Assembly (NCBI GenBank): GCA_965248955.1
Contig: OZ252212.1
Coordinates: 806,001-870,000, forward strand
Direction of reading: 5' to 3'
DNA length: 64,000 nt
Origin: DAOUJH01 sp965248955
GTDB lineage: Bacteria > Chloroflexota > Dehalococcoidia > Lucifugimonadales > QGNO01
The notes under the pieces are model-generated. The model did not search any database, was not told where the DNA came from, and saw only the letters and a program-made list of their open reading frames with translations. The translations under genes and the position numbers were made by a program. Shown here in pieces: positions 27,002-35,871 of the stretch (within the stretch, counting starts at the first letter, position 1; each line of letters begins with the position of its first letter).

Positions 27002-27937
27002 ATGCCTGGAATCGCTTTTCATAAAGGTGAGTTAATGCCTCTGGAGCAGGCCACGGTAGGGATAATGACCCACGCCCTCCACTACGGCACTTCGATCTTC
27101 GAAGGCATTCGCGGCAACTGGAACGAGGAAGACGAAAAGCTTTACCTGTTCCGCTTAGAGGAGCATTATGAACGCATGCTGGCCGGCTGCAAGATAATGC
27201 GCATCAAACTGCCTTATTCCGTCAGCGAACTCTCCAACATCACCACCGATATGGTGGAGCGCTGCGGATACAGGCAGGACATCTACGTCCGCCCGCTGGC
27301 CTATAAATCAGAGGAGCGAGTAGCCACCCTCTACCTGGGCCATCTGGAGGACGGGTTCTCCGTGTTTGCCATTCCGTTTGGCGCCTACCTGGACCTTGAA
27401 GCGGCGGCCCGGTGCTGCACTTCATCGTGGCGTCGCGCCCAGGACGGCGTGATTCCACCCAGCGTTAAAATAGGCGGGCTCTACGTGAACAGCATCCTGG
27501 CCAAAACGGAGGCGGTAAACGCGGGCTTCGACGAGGCCATCTTGCTCAATGACAGGGGCCAGGTCAGCGAGGGCACCGGTGAAAACCTGTTCCTGCTGAA
27601 GAACGGCAAACTGTCTACACCATCTATAGCAGACAGCGTCCTGCCCGGAATCACCAGGGACACCGTCATTGAGCTGGCCCAGAAAGAACTGGACATTGAA
27701 GTCGTGGAGCGCAGCATTACCCGCAGCGAGCTCTATCTAGCCGACGAAATATTCCTTACCGGCACCGCAGCGCATCTAACCGCAGTCGGCTCGGTCGACA
27801 ATATAAACGTTGGCGAAGGGACAATGGGACCAGCAACCCGGCAATTGCAGGAGATGTACTTCGACGTAGTGCGCGGCAAGAATTCAAAGTACCTGCACTG
27901 GTGTACTCCGGCTACACCTAAACTCGTAGAGGCCTGA
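27002..27937 (+). CDS. ilvE: Branched-chain amino acid aminotransferase
   Basis: 311 aa PLP fold-type IV transaminase that interconverts Leu/Ile/Val and their 2-oxo acids. The N-terminal His-Tyr-Gly-Thr-Ser-Ile-Phe-Glu-Gly-Ile-Arg motif, the probable PLP lysine in the Leu-Ala-Lys-Thr-Glu-Ala segment, and Glu-Gly-Thr-Gly-Glu-Asn-Leu-Phe and Phe-Leu-Thr-Gly-Thr-Ala are all present. GGGGAG precedes the ATG. A good promoter is close upstream; the two membrane-protein genes that follow may be cotranscribed. Confidence 0.94.
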   Translation: MPGIAFHKGELMPLEQATVGIMTHALHYGTSIFEGIRGNWNEEDEKLYLFRLEEHYERMLAGCKIMRIKLPYSVSELSNITTDMVERCGYRQDIYVRPLAYKSEERVATLYLGHLEDGFSVFAIPFGAYLDLEAAARCCTSSWRRAQDGVIPPSVKIGGLYVNSILAKTEAVNAGFDEAILLNDRGQVSEGTGENLFLLKNGKLSTPSIADSVLPGITRDTVIELAQKELDIEVVERSITRSELYLADEIFLTGTAAHLTAVGSVDNINVGEGTMGPATRQLQEMYFDVVRGKNSKYLHWCTPATPKLVEA

Positions 27938-27953
27938 TTGGCCAGATCACAGA

Positions 27954-28385
27954 ATGCCTGAATTCGTGCTCGACTACTTTGTCTTGGTCTTCTTCTCAGC
28001 GCTGGGAGTATTGCTATTCGTTACCGCCTATTACCGTCTTTGCGGCCTAATGCTCTTCTCCAGGCTCATCTCCCTGGTACTGGGCGCGTTGCTCATATCC
28101 GGCGCCGTGACCTGGTTCTTCGCATCAGAGTACAGGAACGCACCCGACACAGCGGCAGGCCTGGACGGCAACGAGCAAACTTTACTCTTCGCAGTCGGCG
28201 CTGCCTCGGCAATCATCCTTCTATTGCTTGTCTCCTCTTTGCGTAACTGGTCTATGAAGGGCAAACCGGACGCAACCGGTTTGGACATGCTGCGCCATAG
28301 CAACTACTGGCGACTTATCACTAAAGCGTTGGGGCAACGATGGGATTCCTGGAAAGAGCGGACGAATCAGCATTCGTCTGGCTGA
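27954..28385 (+). CDS. Small membrane protein of unknown function
   Basis: 143 aa with three probable transmembrane helices (about 8-28, 35-57 and 75-97) and a basic, soluble C-terminal tail. I do not recognise the family. It starts 16 nt after ilvE. Its last 46 nt overlap the PAP2-like gene in another frame, which suggests coupled translation of the two membrane proteins. Confidence 0.7.
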   Translation: MPEFVLDYFVLVFFSALGVLLFVTAYYRLCGLMLFSRLISLVLGALLISGAVTWFFASEYRNAPDTAAGLDGNEQTLLFAVGAASAIILLLLVSSLRNWSMKGKPDATGLDMLRHSNYWRLITKALGQRWDSWKERTNQHSSG

Positions 28386-28930
28386 ACAGCTGGGTTGGGC
28401 GGTTCCCACTATTGGACCGCATTGTAGAAGTAACAGTCAGCGATTATCTTGTGCCTTTGACCATGTCCCTGATGCTTTTGGGCCTTTGGTTCGCCGGCCA
28501 TAGCAAAGCCCACAGGGAGCATAACCAGCTTGGCGCAATGACGGCCATACTATCGGTGGCCATGGCTAATTTCATCGTCGAACTGTTTAATAAATTCTGG
28601 TACCGTCCTCGCCCTTTCGAGGTTTTGGACGTGGACCTCTTGTTCTATATGCCAACCGACTCGTCATTCCCGGCAAACCCCGCCGCTTTCGGCTTCGCCT
28701 TGGCTTTGGGTGTGTGGATTTGGAACAGAAAGGCGGGGTGGATGCTGTTGGCGCCGGCTGTACTGTTCAGTCTATCCAGAATGTACGCCGGTGTTTTCTA
28801 TCCGCTGGACGTGATTGGCGGAGCATCCGTTGGGGTCGCCGCCGCTCTATTATGTGGCTGCCTTATGCTTATCTTCAAGCGCATACCGCTGCAGGTGCTG
28901 CGATTAGCCAGGGCAGTGTACCTTGCCTAA
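28340..28930 (+). CDS. PAP2-superfamily membrane protein lacking both catalytic histidines
   Basis: 196 aa with about six membrane helices. The order of PAP2 phosphatase motifs is clear: Lys-Phe-Trp-Tyr-Arg-Pro-Arg-Pro, then Ser-Ser-Phe-Pro-Ala-Asn-Pro-Ala-Ala-Phe, then Ser-Arg-Met-Tyr-Ala-Gly-Val-Phe-Tyr-Pro-Leu-Asp. In active enzymes the second motif is Pro-Ser-Gly-His and the third has His where Phe stands here. Both catalytic histidines are therefore missing, so phosphatase activity is doubtful. It may bind lipid phosphates or do something else. Confidence 0.8.
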   Translation: MGFLERADESAFVWLNSWVGRFPLLDRIVEVTVSDYLVPLTMSLMLLGLWFAGHSKAHREHNQLGAMTAILSVAMANFIVELFNKFWYRPRPFEVLDVDLLFYMPTDSSFPANPAAFGFALALGVWIWNRKAGWMLLAPAVLFSLSRMYAGVFYPLDVIGGASVGVAAALLCGCLMLIFKRIPLQVLRLARAVYLA

Positions 28931-29637
28931 CTGCGGAAGGTGAGCTTGTGGAACGCTTCGGCGTACTCCAGACCCGCCTCTTTCCCCAGCCTCCTGGCCC
29001 CCTCCACAACAAACCAAGCGGGCTCTCTATTGGGCTCACGGCTGGGCCTATCTACAAACTGGCTGCGGTGCTGCATCATTGCCCGTCTTTTCTGCTCCAC
29101 GGTCCGGCTTATGTCCACGTATTCGTCGGGAGTGGATGAGCTCCAAAGAAGCACCGTGCCGACTTTATGCGGTTGAAATCCCTGCTGGGTAAGTTCGGCA
29201 AAATGGAGGGGGTCACGGGCGTATGGAAAGACCGCATCCAGCGTGGCAGTACCGCACATGCGGTGATCGCGGTGGGTGTGCCTCCTGCTGTTCAACGGCG
29301 AATGCGTGAACACCACTTCCGGCCGGAAACGGCGGATCTCCCGCACAATCTCCATGCGCAGCTGCCTGGTATCCTCCAGTTCACCGTCCGGGTACCCCAG
29401 GAAAACAACGTCATTTACGCCTAGCTCACGGCAAGCGTCCCTCTGCTCTTCCTCTCGAATCTTGGCAAGCCGGTCAGCTGTCATTTCCAGGTCTTCAGTG
29501 CCTTTGTTGCCGTTGGTGCAGACTACAAACGCAACCTCGGTGCCCTCCCCTGTCCAGAGGGCAACGGTGCCTGCGCAGCCTACTTCATCGTCAGGGTGGG
29601 CAGTCACCACCATGGCTCTAGCCGGTCGCTCTATCAT
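28927..29637 (-). CDS. PIG-L/LmbE family deacetylase (MshB/BshB-like)
   Basis: 236 aa zinc N-deacetylase. The N-terminal Ala-His-Pro-Asp-Asp-Glu metal motif (about 13-18) and a downstream His-Thr-His-Arg-Asp-His ligand group are present, both diagnostic of the family that deacetylates GlcNAc conjugates. Examples are MshB in mycothiol and BshB in bacillithiol synthesis. It is the last gene of a minus-strand run directly after an MshA-like glycosyltransferase, which makes a sugar-conjugate substrate likely. General LmbE hydrolases with other amide substrates are the alternative. Confidence 0.88.
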   Translation of the reverse strand: MIERPARAMVVTAHPDDEVGCAGTVALWTGEGTEVAFVVCTNGNKGTEDLEMTADRLAKIREEEQRDACRELGVNDVVFLGYPDGELEDTRQLRMEIVREIRRFRPEVVFTHSPLNSRRHTHRDHRMCGTATLDAVFPYARDPLHFAELTQQGFQPHKVGTVLLWSSSTPDEYVDISRTVEQKRRAMMQHRSQFVDRPSREPNREPAWFVVEGARRLGKEAGLEYAEAFHKLTFRS

Positions 29638-29707
29638 AAGGACGTGCTCTCAAGAAAGAATGAACAGGAAGGTTACCATATGGTTGTCCGGTTGAGAACG
29701 GCATTAG

Positions 29708-30931
29708 CTAGGCTGCTGGCGCCACGCCCAACTCAGCGTACACATCCACTATGGATGATGCGGTGGCTTTCCAGCTGAGCCTCTTCGCCAGTTCCCTAGC
29801 CTGTTTGCCCAGGCTCTTGCGCAGAGAGTCGCTGGTAAGCAGTATCTCCAGTCTACCGGCGAATGCATCCGGACAGTGCCATGGCACAAGGTAACCGGAT
29901 TGGTTGTCCTTCACTACCGTTTGCAAGCCGCCAACCCGCGACGCCACCACCGGCGTGCCGCAGGCCATCGATTCAAGCGCCACCAGGCCAAAGCTCTCAT
30001 AGTAAGACGGGACCACGCACACGTCCGCGGCCTGGTAGTAAAGAGGCAGCGACTCATGCTCCAGCGTGCCCAAGAGGTCTATTTTGTCCGCAACTTCCAG
30101 AGAGTTCACCAGCTTCTGAGCGTTGTTGAACTCTCTGTCCTGCTTGCTGCCGCCTATTACCAGGACCTTGAGATTGCAAGGCGTTTCCATGGAAGCCACG
30201 GAGTGTATGAGGACATCCAGACCCTTTATCGCGTCCATGCGTCCCACGTAAAGGACTATCCTCTCGCCGTTCAAGCCCAGCTTCTCTCTTGCCCGCCTCT
30301 GGTTCCCCGGCTGGAACATATCCAGGTCAACGCCTGCCGGGACCACCCTGATCCTATCCTGGTCCGCCTCATATAGAGATACCAGGGATCCGTATTCATG
30401 CCGCGTCGACGCGATTATCCTATCCGATGAGCCTACTATCTCGCGCTCGGTGCGGCTCCGCATGCTGGGTTCGGTGTTTCCGCCCGGTGTCCTGCCCTTT
30501 AGCTCGGCCGTGGTGTGGAAGGTAGTAACGTGAGGTACGCCCCATTCCCGCGATAGCTTGTTGCCTATCCAGCCGGAAAGCCAGTAATGGCTGTGTACCA
30601 GGTGGTAGCTGAAGCCGTTAGACTCCCTGAACTTCTCCAGCTGATACGCAAATGAAGGAAGGTATCTGAACAACTCCTCTTTGGGAGCGCCTATCGGGCC
30701 TGCCTGGAGATGGACCACTCTAGCGTACTTGTTGAGGCTCACCACTCCATGATGATCGGTGCAGTGCTCCCTGGTGAAGATGTCAACCTGACAGCCCAGC
30801 TCCGCCAAGGCGGAGGATACCTGCCGTATGTAAACGTTCATTCCCCCGGCGTTCTTGGCGCCTGGCTGCGACAGGGGACAGCCGTGAACACTGAGAAAAG
30901 CTAACCGTTTTGGCAACTGCGCACCAGTCAA
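29708..30931 (-). CDS. GT4 glycosyltransferase, MshA-like
   Basis: 407 aa GT-B retaining glycosyltransferase. The N-terminus has Ser-Val-His-Gly-Cys-Pro-Leu-Ser-Gln-Pro-Gly and Ala-Gly-Gly-Met-Asn-Val-Tyr, close to the acceptor-site loop of D-inositol-3-phosphate GlcNAc-transferase MshA and sucrose-phosphate synthases. The C-terminal domain has the donor motif Glu-Ser-Phe-Gly-Leu-Val-Ala-Leu-Glu. It is followed by a PIG-L deacetylase (70 nt) and preceded by an acyltransferase-like gene (17 nt). An MshA role is inferred, helped by an inositol-phosphate synthase at 44 kb; other sugar acceptors are possible. Confidence 0.85.
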   Translation of the reverse strand: MTGAQLPKRLAFLSVHGCPLSQPGAKNAGGMNVYIRQVSSALAELGCQVDIFTREHCTDHHGVVSLNKYARVVHLQAGPIGAPKEELFRYLPSFAYQLEKFRESNGFSYHLVHSHYWLSGWIGNKLSREWGVPHVTTFHTTAELKGRTPGGNTEPSMRSRTEREIVGSSDRIIASTRHEYGSLVSLYEADQDRIRVVPAGVDLDMFQPGNQRRAREKLGLNGERIVLYVGRMDAIKGLDVLIHSVASMETPCNLKVLVIGGSKQDREFNNAQKLVNSLEVADKIDLLGTLEHESLPLYYQAADVCVVPSYYESFGLVALESMACGTPVVASRVGGLQTVVKDNQSGYLVPWHCPDAFAGRLEILLTSDSLRKSLGKQARELAKRLSWKATASSIVDVYAELGVAPAA

Positions 30932-30948
30932 TCCACTTAGGCAGCGAG

Positions 30949-31929
30949 TCAGCGCTGCACCACCATCCTGTACAGCGTAACGTCCTTTGCGCCCAGATCG
31001 TATTTGTAACGTTCATTGCCACGCAAAAAGTCGAAGTAGTCCATGCCGCCCTCTATGGCGTCTCTAAGGCACATTGCTTTGAGAAGGAGCCCCACGCTCA
31101 AGGAGCCGAACTCAGGGTTGAACCCGCTGTTGTACAGATAGCGGACGTTTCCTATGTCAAAGCACAAAGCGGCCGCCACTCGCTCGCCGCCTATTTCCAT
31201 GAAGAACAGCTTAAGGAAGCCCGCCTTGTCCATTTCACTGGCCATGCGGCGGAAAAACCGTTCCCGCTCAGAAGTAAGAAACATAGCCTTGTCCTGGCGG
31301 CTGCCCCTCATCAGTGTAAAGAAGTCGTCCAGGCTGCCGTTCGTGGAAGCTGCTCCGCTGACTGAGTAGTAGTCGAACGAAGCCTGCGTCTCCAGCCGCC
31401 TCATTTTGCGTCGCAACTCGTGTCTGTCCTTCTTGCTCAGGGCCGCCAGATGTTCATCCCAACCGCCGGGAAGAGCTATGCCCGGAGAGACGTCCTCTTC
31501 AATCAGCTCCACCGTATACGCGGAGGCGCTGGCCATCTCCATGAACTTCTGATACGTGGAAGAGGTCTCCAGAAGCGAACGCAAGTCCATGGTAGACCAT
31601 TCTGCTTCCGTCAAATAGCTGAAGAGCGCATGATAGAACTCTTCCGACTTGGAGTCGTCCACTACGATCTTGTGATAGTCCCAGAGGTCTTCGTCGCCCA
31701 CAAACATGAGTCTGCCATCGTCACAAAACATGAACGGGGCCACTCCCACCAGCTTGCCGTCCTCTCTGGCCGCCAGCAGATGGAGCTTGGCGTCTCCGGA
31801 GAATTCATCCCACCATAGCTGGTGCCAGATTGGAGTCTGGAAGACGGTGGGCTGAACGCAAGAGTCAAGGAGAGACCCCCATTCTTCCCAAAGCTCAGAC
31901 AGGTTCTCTTCAGATATGTGAAGTGTCAT
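30949..31929 (-). CDS. GNAT acyltransferase of the CelD/FemAB-like (Acetyltransf_6) type
   Basis: 326 aa. It has the double-GNAT layout of BioF2/CelD-like proteins. A Pro-Ile-Trp-His-Gln-Leu-Trp-Trp motif lies near 32-41, a basic Lys-Lys-Asp-Arg-His-Glu-Leu-Arg-Arg helix near the middle, and a C-terminal Phe-Asp-Phe-Leu-Arg-Gly-Asn-Glu-Xaa-Tyr-Lys motif. Members transfer acyl or aminoacyl groups to sugars or peptides, often in capsule and exopolysaccharide loci. It is 30 nt after thrC and 17 nt before the MshA-like gene, so it is likely in one transcript with both. Acceptor unknown. Confidence 0.8.
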   Translation of the reverse strand: MTLHISEENLSELWEEWGSLLDSCVQPTVFQTPIWHQLWWDEFSGDAKLHLLAAREDGKLVGVAPFMFCDDGRLMFVGDEDLWDYHKIVVDDSKSEEFYHALFSYLTEAEWSTMDLRSLLETSSTYQKFMEMASASAYTVELIEEDVSPGIALPGGWDEHLAALSKKDRHELRRKMRRLETQASFDYYSVSGAASTNGSLDDFFTLMRGSRQDKAMFLTSERERFFRRMASEMDKAGFLKLFFMEIGGERVAAALCFDIGNVRYLYNSGFNPEFGSLSVGLLLKAMCLRDAIEGGMDYFDFLRGNERYKYDLGAKDVTLYRMVVQR

Positions 31930-31959
31930 GGACGCTCCATTCGGATTGATCTTACAGGG

Positions 31960-33051
31960 TCAGCGGACTGCAATGAGGCCCAGGGCTTCCTCAACGGTAC
32001 GCATCTCGGCAGAGGTCTCTTTGGGTAAGGAAGCGGCCTCTTTTGAAGCTAGCTCCGGTTCTTTGAGACCGGTGCCAGTGATGACGCAGACCACGCGCTG
32101 GCCCTTGAGGTCTAAGCCTGAGCCGGTCATCTTGAGCAGACCCGCCACTGAAGCCGCCGAGGCGGGTTCGCAGAAGATCCCTTCTCGGTTAGCCATCAGC
32201 TTGTACGCAACCAGTATCTCATCATCGCTGACCATGTCAATAGTTCCGCCCGACTCATCGCGGGCCGTAGTGGCCAGGTTCCAACTGGCCGGGTTTCCAA
32301 TGCGGATTGCAGAAGCCACCGTCTCCGGGTTTGCCACCGGAGCGCCCCTCACTATGGGGGCCGCCCCCTCTGCCTGGAAACCCATCAGTTTGGGCAAGAC
32401 CATGGACTTTTCCAGGTGATAGTACTCAGTAAACCCCATCCAGTAAGCACTGATGTTGCCTGCGTTGCCTACCGGGATGAACAGGTAGTCCGGGGCCTCT
32501 CCCAGAATGTCCATCACTTCAAACGCCGCCGTCTTCTGCCCCTGAAGACGATGGGGATTGAGCGAGTTGACCAGTGTGATGGGATGATCGGTAGCCAGCT
32601 GCTTGACCAGCTCCAACGTTCTATCAAAGTTGCCGTCCACCACCAGGACCTGCGCCCCGTAAGCTATAGCTTGAGCCAGCTTGCCCGAGGCAACGCTTCC
32701 CTTTGGCACCAACACCACCGTCCTCAAGCCGCAGTGAGCGCCGTAAGCCGCGGCAGAGGCGCTGGTGTTACCCGTGGAGGCGCAAACTATCGCGGTGCTT
32801 CCCGCTTCCAGTGCCTTGGCAACTGCAACCACCATACCCCTGTCCTTGAAAGAGCCTGTGGGATTGCAACCCTCCAGCTTGAAGTACAGCTCTTCACATC
32901 CTGCTTCAAGGGCCACGTAGCGCGAGCGCACCAGAGGCGTATTGCCCTCGCCAAGGCTTATCAGGGGTGTCTTGCTTGTAACGGGCAGATGGTCTCTATA
33001 TCTTTGCAGCACTCCGTGGTAGGGCCACATGCCGCTATTGCTATCCATCAT
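31960..33051 (-). CDS. thrC: Threonine synthase
   Basis: 363 aa PLP fold-type II enzyme converting O-phosphohomoserine to threonine. The PLP lysine lies in Thr-Gly-Ser-Phe-Lys-Asp-Arg-Gly-Met, followed by Ala-Ser-Thr-Gly-Asn-Thr-Ser-Ala-Ser and a phosphate-binding Val-Gly-Asn-Ala-Gly-Asn loop. The short N-terminus marks the compact, non-yeast type. It directly follows hom (28 nt), so two successive steps of threonine synthesis are cotranscribed. Confidence 0.95.
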   Translation of the reverse strand: MMDSNSGMWPYHGVLQRYRDHLPVTSKTPLISLGEGNTPLVRSRYVALEAGCEELYFKLEGCNPTGSFKDRGMVVAVAKALEAGSTAIVCASTGNTSASAAAYGAHCGLRTVVLVPKGSVASGKLAQAIAYGAQVLVVDGNFDRTLELVKQLATDHPITLVNSLNPHRLQGQKTAAFEVMDILGEAPDYLFIPVGNAGNISAYWMGFTEYYHLEKSMVLPKLMGFQAEGAAPIVRGAPVANPETVASAIRIGNPASWNLATTARDESGGTIDMVSDDEILVAYKLMANREGIFCEPASAASVAGLLKMTGSGLDLKGQRVVCVITGTGLKEPELASKEAASLPKETSAEMRTVEEALGLIAVR

Positions 33052-33079
33052 CTCCTTGTCGCTCTAATATCATTGACCG

Positions 33080-34384
33080 TCAAGTCCACCGCTCAACCCT
33101 GATCAGACTGCTCACCTCTCTGACCGCCTCCAGGCTCTCCATCTGCCGGATTGCCTCCCTCACGTGTGATTCACGCGAGAGGTGGGTCATCACCACAAAT
33201 TCCGCTGTTTTGCCCTCCTGGTCGGCGCTTTTCTGAATAACCGAGGCAATGCTGATTTCCAGGTCCCCCAAGATGGCGGTTATCCGGGCCAGCACACCGG
33301 CGCGATCAGCCAGCGTCATCCTAACGTAATACTCGGTAGCCAGTTCGTCCAATGGGGCAACTCTCAATCCCTGGTTCAAAGCGCCCCGCTGAGGAGGTTT
33401 TCTGCCTATGACAATACCTCTGGCCGCTTCCAGGATATCACCAAGTACGGCGCTGCTGGTAGGTTCAGGGCCTGCGCCCTGGCCGTGAAAGACCACGCGC
33501 CCTACTAGATCGCCCTCGAATTCGACAGCATTGAAAGCGCCATCGACCTTGGCCAGGAGATGCTCCTGGGGCACCAGCGCGGGATGGACGCGCAGGGACA
33601 GCTCATTGTCCTTGCGACGTGCTATTCCGAGCAACTTGATTTCAAAGCCAAACTCTCTGGCATATTGAAAATCCCTGGGAGCCAGACTGGAAATCCCTTC
33701 CCTGTATATGTCCTGATCAGAGACTTGAGTGTGAAAGGCAAGCGAGGCTAGAACGGCCAGCTTGTAAGCAGCATCTATGCCTTCAACGTCGTTGGTCGGG
33801 TCAGGTTCGGCGTAGCCCAGCGCTTGGGCGTTGTGCAACGCCGGTTCAAAGTCCAGCCCCTCTTGGGACATCCGGGTCAATATGTAGTTGGTCGTGCCGT
33901 TTATGATGGCATGGAGAGAGGTGAATTCGTTGGCCAGAAGATCTTTGCGCAAGGGTCCTATGATGGGTATCCCCCCCGCTACGCTCGCTTCGTATAGAAG
34001 ATTGAGCCCGGCTTTCTCCGCAAGCTGCACAAGCTCCTGTCCACAGGTGGCCATGACCTCTTTGTTTGCGGTAACAACGTGCTTTCCCTTTTCCAGGGCA
34101 GCCCGCAGGTGTCTGACAGCCGGGTCCACACCGCCCATAAGCTCAACTATTATATCCACATCAGGATTATCAATCAGCGAAGTGGGGTCCGTAGTCAACA
34201 GTCCGGATTCTATGGACAAACGCCTCTCTCTGGCAGGATCACGCACCAGGACACCATGAAGCTCCAGGGGCCGGCCCACGTGCTGCGCCCAGCGCTCAGG
34301 TTTGCTCAGGAGTGTTTGGGCAACTTGGGAACCGACCACGCCCAAGCCAAGCAGACCTACTCCAATTTTGCTTTTACCGTTCAT
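33080..34384 (-). CDS. hom: Homoserine dehydrogenase with C-terminal ACT domain
   Basis: 434 aa. The Rossmann N-terminus has Gly-Leu-Gly-Val-Val-Gly-Ser-Gln-Val. The catalytic domain shows Asn-Lys-Glu-Val, Glu-Ala-Ser-Val-Ala-Gly-Gly-Ile-Pro and Gly-Thr-Thr-Asn-Tyr-Ile. An ACT domain fills residues ~350-430, which in relatives mediates threonine feedback. It reduces aspartate semialdehyde to homoserine and is followed by thrC. The ribosomal-protein run lies upstream on the same strand. Confidence 0.95.
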   Translation of the reverse strand: MNGKSKIGVGLLGLGVVGSQVAQTLLSKPERWAQHVGRPLELHGVLVRDPARERRLSIESGLLTTDPTSLIDNPDVDIIVELMGGVDPAVRHLRAALEKGKHVVTANKEVMATCGQELVQLAEKAGLNLLYEASVAGGIPIIGPLRKDLLANEFTSLHAIINGTTNYILTRMSQEGLDFEPALHNAQALGYAEPDPTNDVEGIDAAYKLAVLASLAFHTQVSDQDIYREGISSLAPRDFQYAREFGFEIKLLGIARRKDNELSLRVHPALVPQEHLLAKVDGAFNAVEFEGDLVGRVVFHGQGAGPEPTSSAVLGDILEAARGIVIGRKPPQRGALNQGLRVAPLDELATEYYVRMTLADRAGVLARITAILGDLEISIASVIQKSADQEGKTAEFVVMTHLSRESHVREAIRQMESLEAVREVSSLIRVERWT

Positions 34385-34448
34385 GAGGATGTCAAAGAGA
34401 CTTCATTGCCTCTTGAGCTAGGATGCCTGCAAGCTAGTATGACAGCGC

Positions 34449-35498
34449 CTAACTGCTCAGGGATCGAGAGATGTTGGTCAACTCTATTATCTTGCTGATG
34501 ACCCAATCGTAGTCGTCCGAATCGAAGTCTACCGCTACGTTGTTGCTCTCGCGCTGTTCATCCAGCCAGTTTTCCAGTGCCCGAGTCTTCAAGACTTCTT
34601 TCATATTATCGTTGACTTCAACAATCTCGGGCCCATCGGTGACTTTGAGCATGTGGACCCCGGCACGCGTCCTCAGCGGGTCGGTAACCACTCCGTGTTC
34701 AATGCTGAACAGGGTCTCTTCCATCTCGAAGAAAGCGCCTCTGGGCACCCAGCCCACTTCTCCATTGTGGTCCGCCCATACGGTGTCCTGATTGTATTCA
34801 CGAGCCAAGGCATCGAACTCCTCACCGGCTGCTAAGCGGTCGAAGACCTCAGATGCCACCGATTCATCGCTGACCCTAATCCAGTGAACGTATACGGACT
34901 CCTCCAATGAAGGGACGGCCTGACCTACTATTTCGCGTATCTGTGTGCGCAGGATATTAGACCTGGCTATTTGTCTGTATGTCTCATCGGAAAGCTGCGA
35001 GATGGTGAGGAAATCAGCGTATCTTTCCTGGAACTCCCTCTCCAGGGCATCGGAGTCCTGCTCTTCCCCGGGAGTGGACCTTGGATAAAAGGTAGACCTT
35101 ATTTCCTCGTCGACGTCATCCCTGGTAACCGTCACGCCAACTTCAGGCGCGCCTTGGGTGAGAAGCTCCTCATCCACAAGGCTGGTGAGAACTTCAAACG
35201 GCACGTTGGCTATCTGAGGTTGGACGCCGGCTTCAACCTGGGACGCCACCCTTGCCCTGGCGTGGTCCACCATTTCACCCAGAGTCCGTTCCACGTCATT
35301 CACGTTGACCACCACTTGCCTGGGCGGCACGACGAACGTGTCGTAATAGCCAACAGCCGGGATAGCAAGCACCAGCAGCATTACGGCTGCCGCAAACAGC
35401 AGTACCCGCCGCTGACGTCGCCTCTCTTGCACTCTGCGAGTTGCTTGCCTTCTACGCGTTGGTACTCTGGCCTCTTGATTGCGGCCGCTTGTAGTCAT
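34449..35498 (-). CDS. Membrane-anchored parvulin-type peptidylprolyl isomerase (SurA/PrsA-like)
   Basis: 349 aa. A very basic N-terminus of about 30 residues precedes one transmembrane helix (about 33-52), which places the rest outside the cytoplasmic membrane. A SurA_N-like helical domain is followed by a parvulin domain (about 205-300) with Val-His-Trp-Ile-Arg-Val and Gly-Glu-Val-Gly-Trp-Val-Pro-Arg-Gly. It likely assists folding of exported proteins. It sits between rpsR and hom on one strand with short gaps. Confidence 0.85.
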   Translation of the reverse strand: MTTSGRNQEARVPTRRRQATRRVQERRRQRRVLLFAAAVMLLVLAIPAVGYYDTFVVPPRQVVVNVNDVERTLGEMVDHARARVASQVEAGVQPQIANVPFEVLTSLVDEELLTQGAPEVGVTVTRDDVDEEIRSTFYPRSTPGEEQDSDALEREFQERYADFLTISQLSDETYRQIARSNILRTQIREIVGQAVPSLEESVYVHWIRVSDESVASEVFDRLAAGEEFDALAREYNQDTVWADHNGEVGWVPRGAFFEMEETLFSIEHGVVTDPLRTRAGVHMLKVTDGPEIVEVNDNMKEVLKTRALENWLDEQRESNNVAVDFDSDDYDWVISKIIELTNISRSLSS

Positions 35499-35583
35499 CC
35501 AATAACCAACCTGATTTTTCCTATCAGCAATATGTATCCGGAGACGGTGTGGATACGCGCTGCGACAGAACGCTGCTGGTCAC

Positions 35584-35844
35584 CTAGCCTTGCTCTCCAG
35601 TGAAAGGAAGCATAGCCAAGTGCCGGGCACGTTTCAAAGCCAGCGCCAGCCCCCGCTGGTGCTTGGCGCAGGTGCCCGTTTTACGACGAGGCTCTATTCT
35701 AGCTCTGTCCGAAAGATAGCGCCGTATCCTGTTGACGTTCTTGTAGTCTATATACTCCATCTTATCGACGCAAAAAGAGCACACTCTGCGACGCTGGTAA
35801 TATCGTGGGCCGTCTCTGCGGCGGCCCCTTGCCCTCTGGGTCAT
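35584..35844 (-). CDS. rpsR: 30S ribosomal protein S18 (cysteine-containing form)
   Basis: 86 aa. The core Cys-Ser-Phe-Cys, Ile-Asp-Tyr-Lys and Arg-Arg-Lys-Thr-Gly-Thr-Cys motifs identify S18. The retained cysteines suggest the zinc-binding C+ paralogue. The N-terminus is very arginine-rich. It is the third gene of the conserved rpsF-ssb-rpsR order. Confidence 0.95.
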   Translation of the reverse strand: MTQRARGRRRDGPRYYQRRRVCSFCVDKMEYIDYKNVNRIRRYLSDRARIEPRRKTGTCAKHQRGLALALKRARHLAMLPFTGEQG

Positions 35845-35871
35845 GCGTTCATTACTCCTGTTCCCTTGCTG

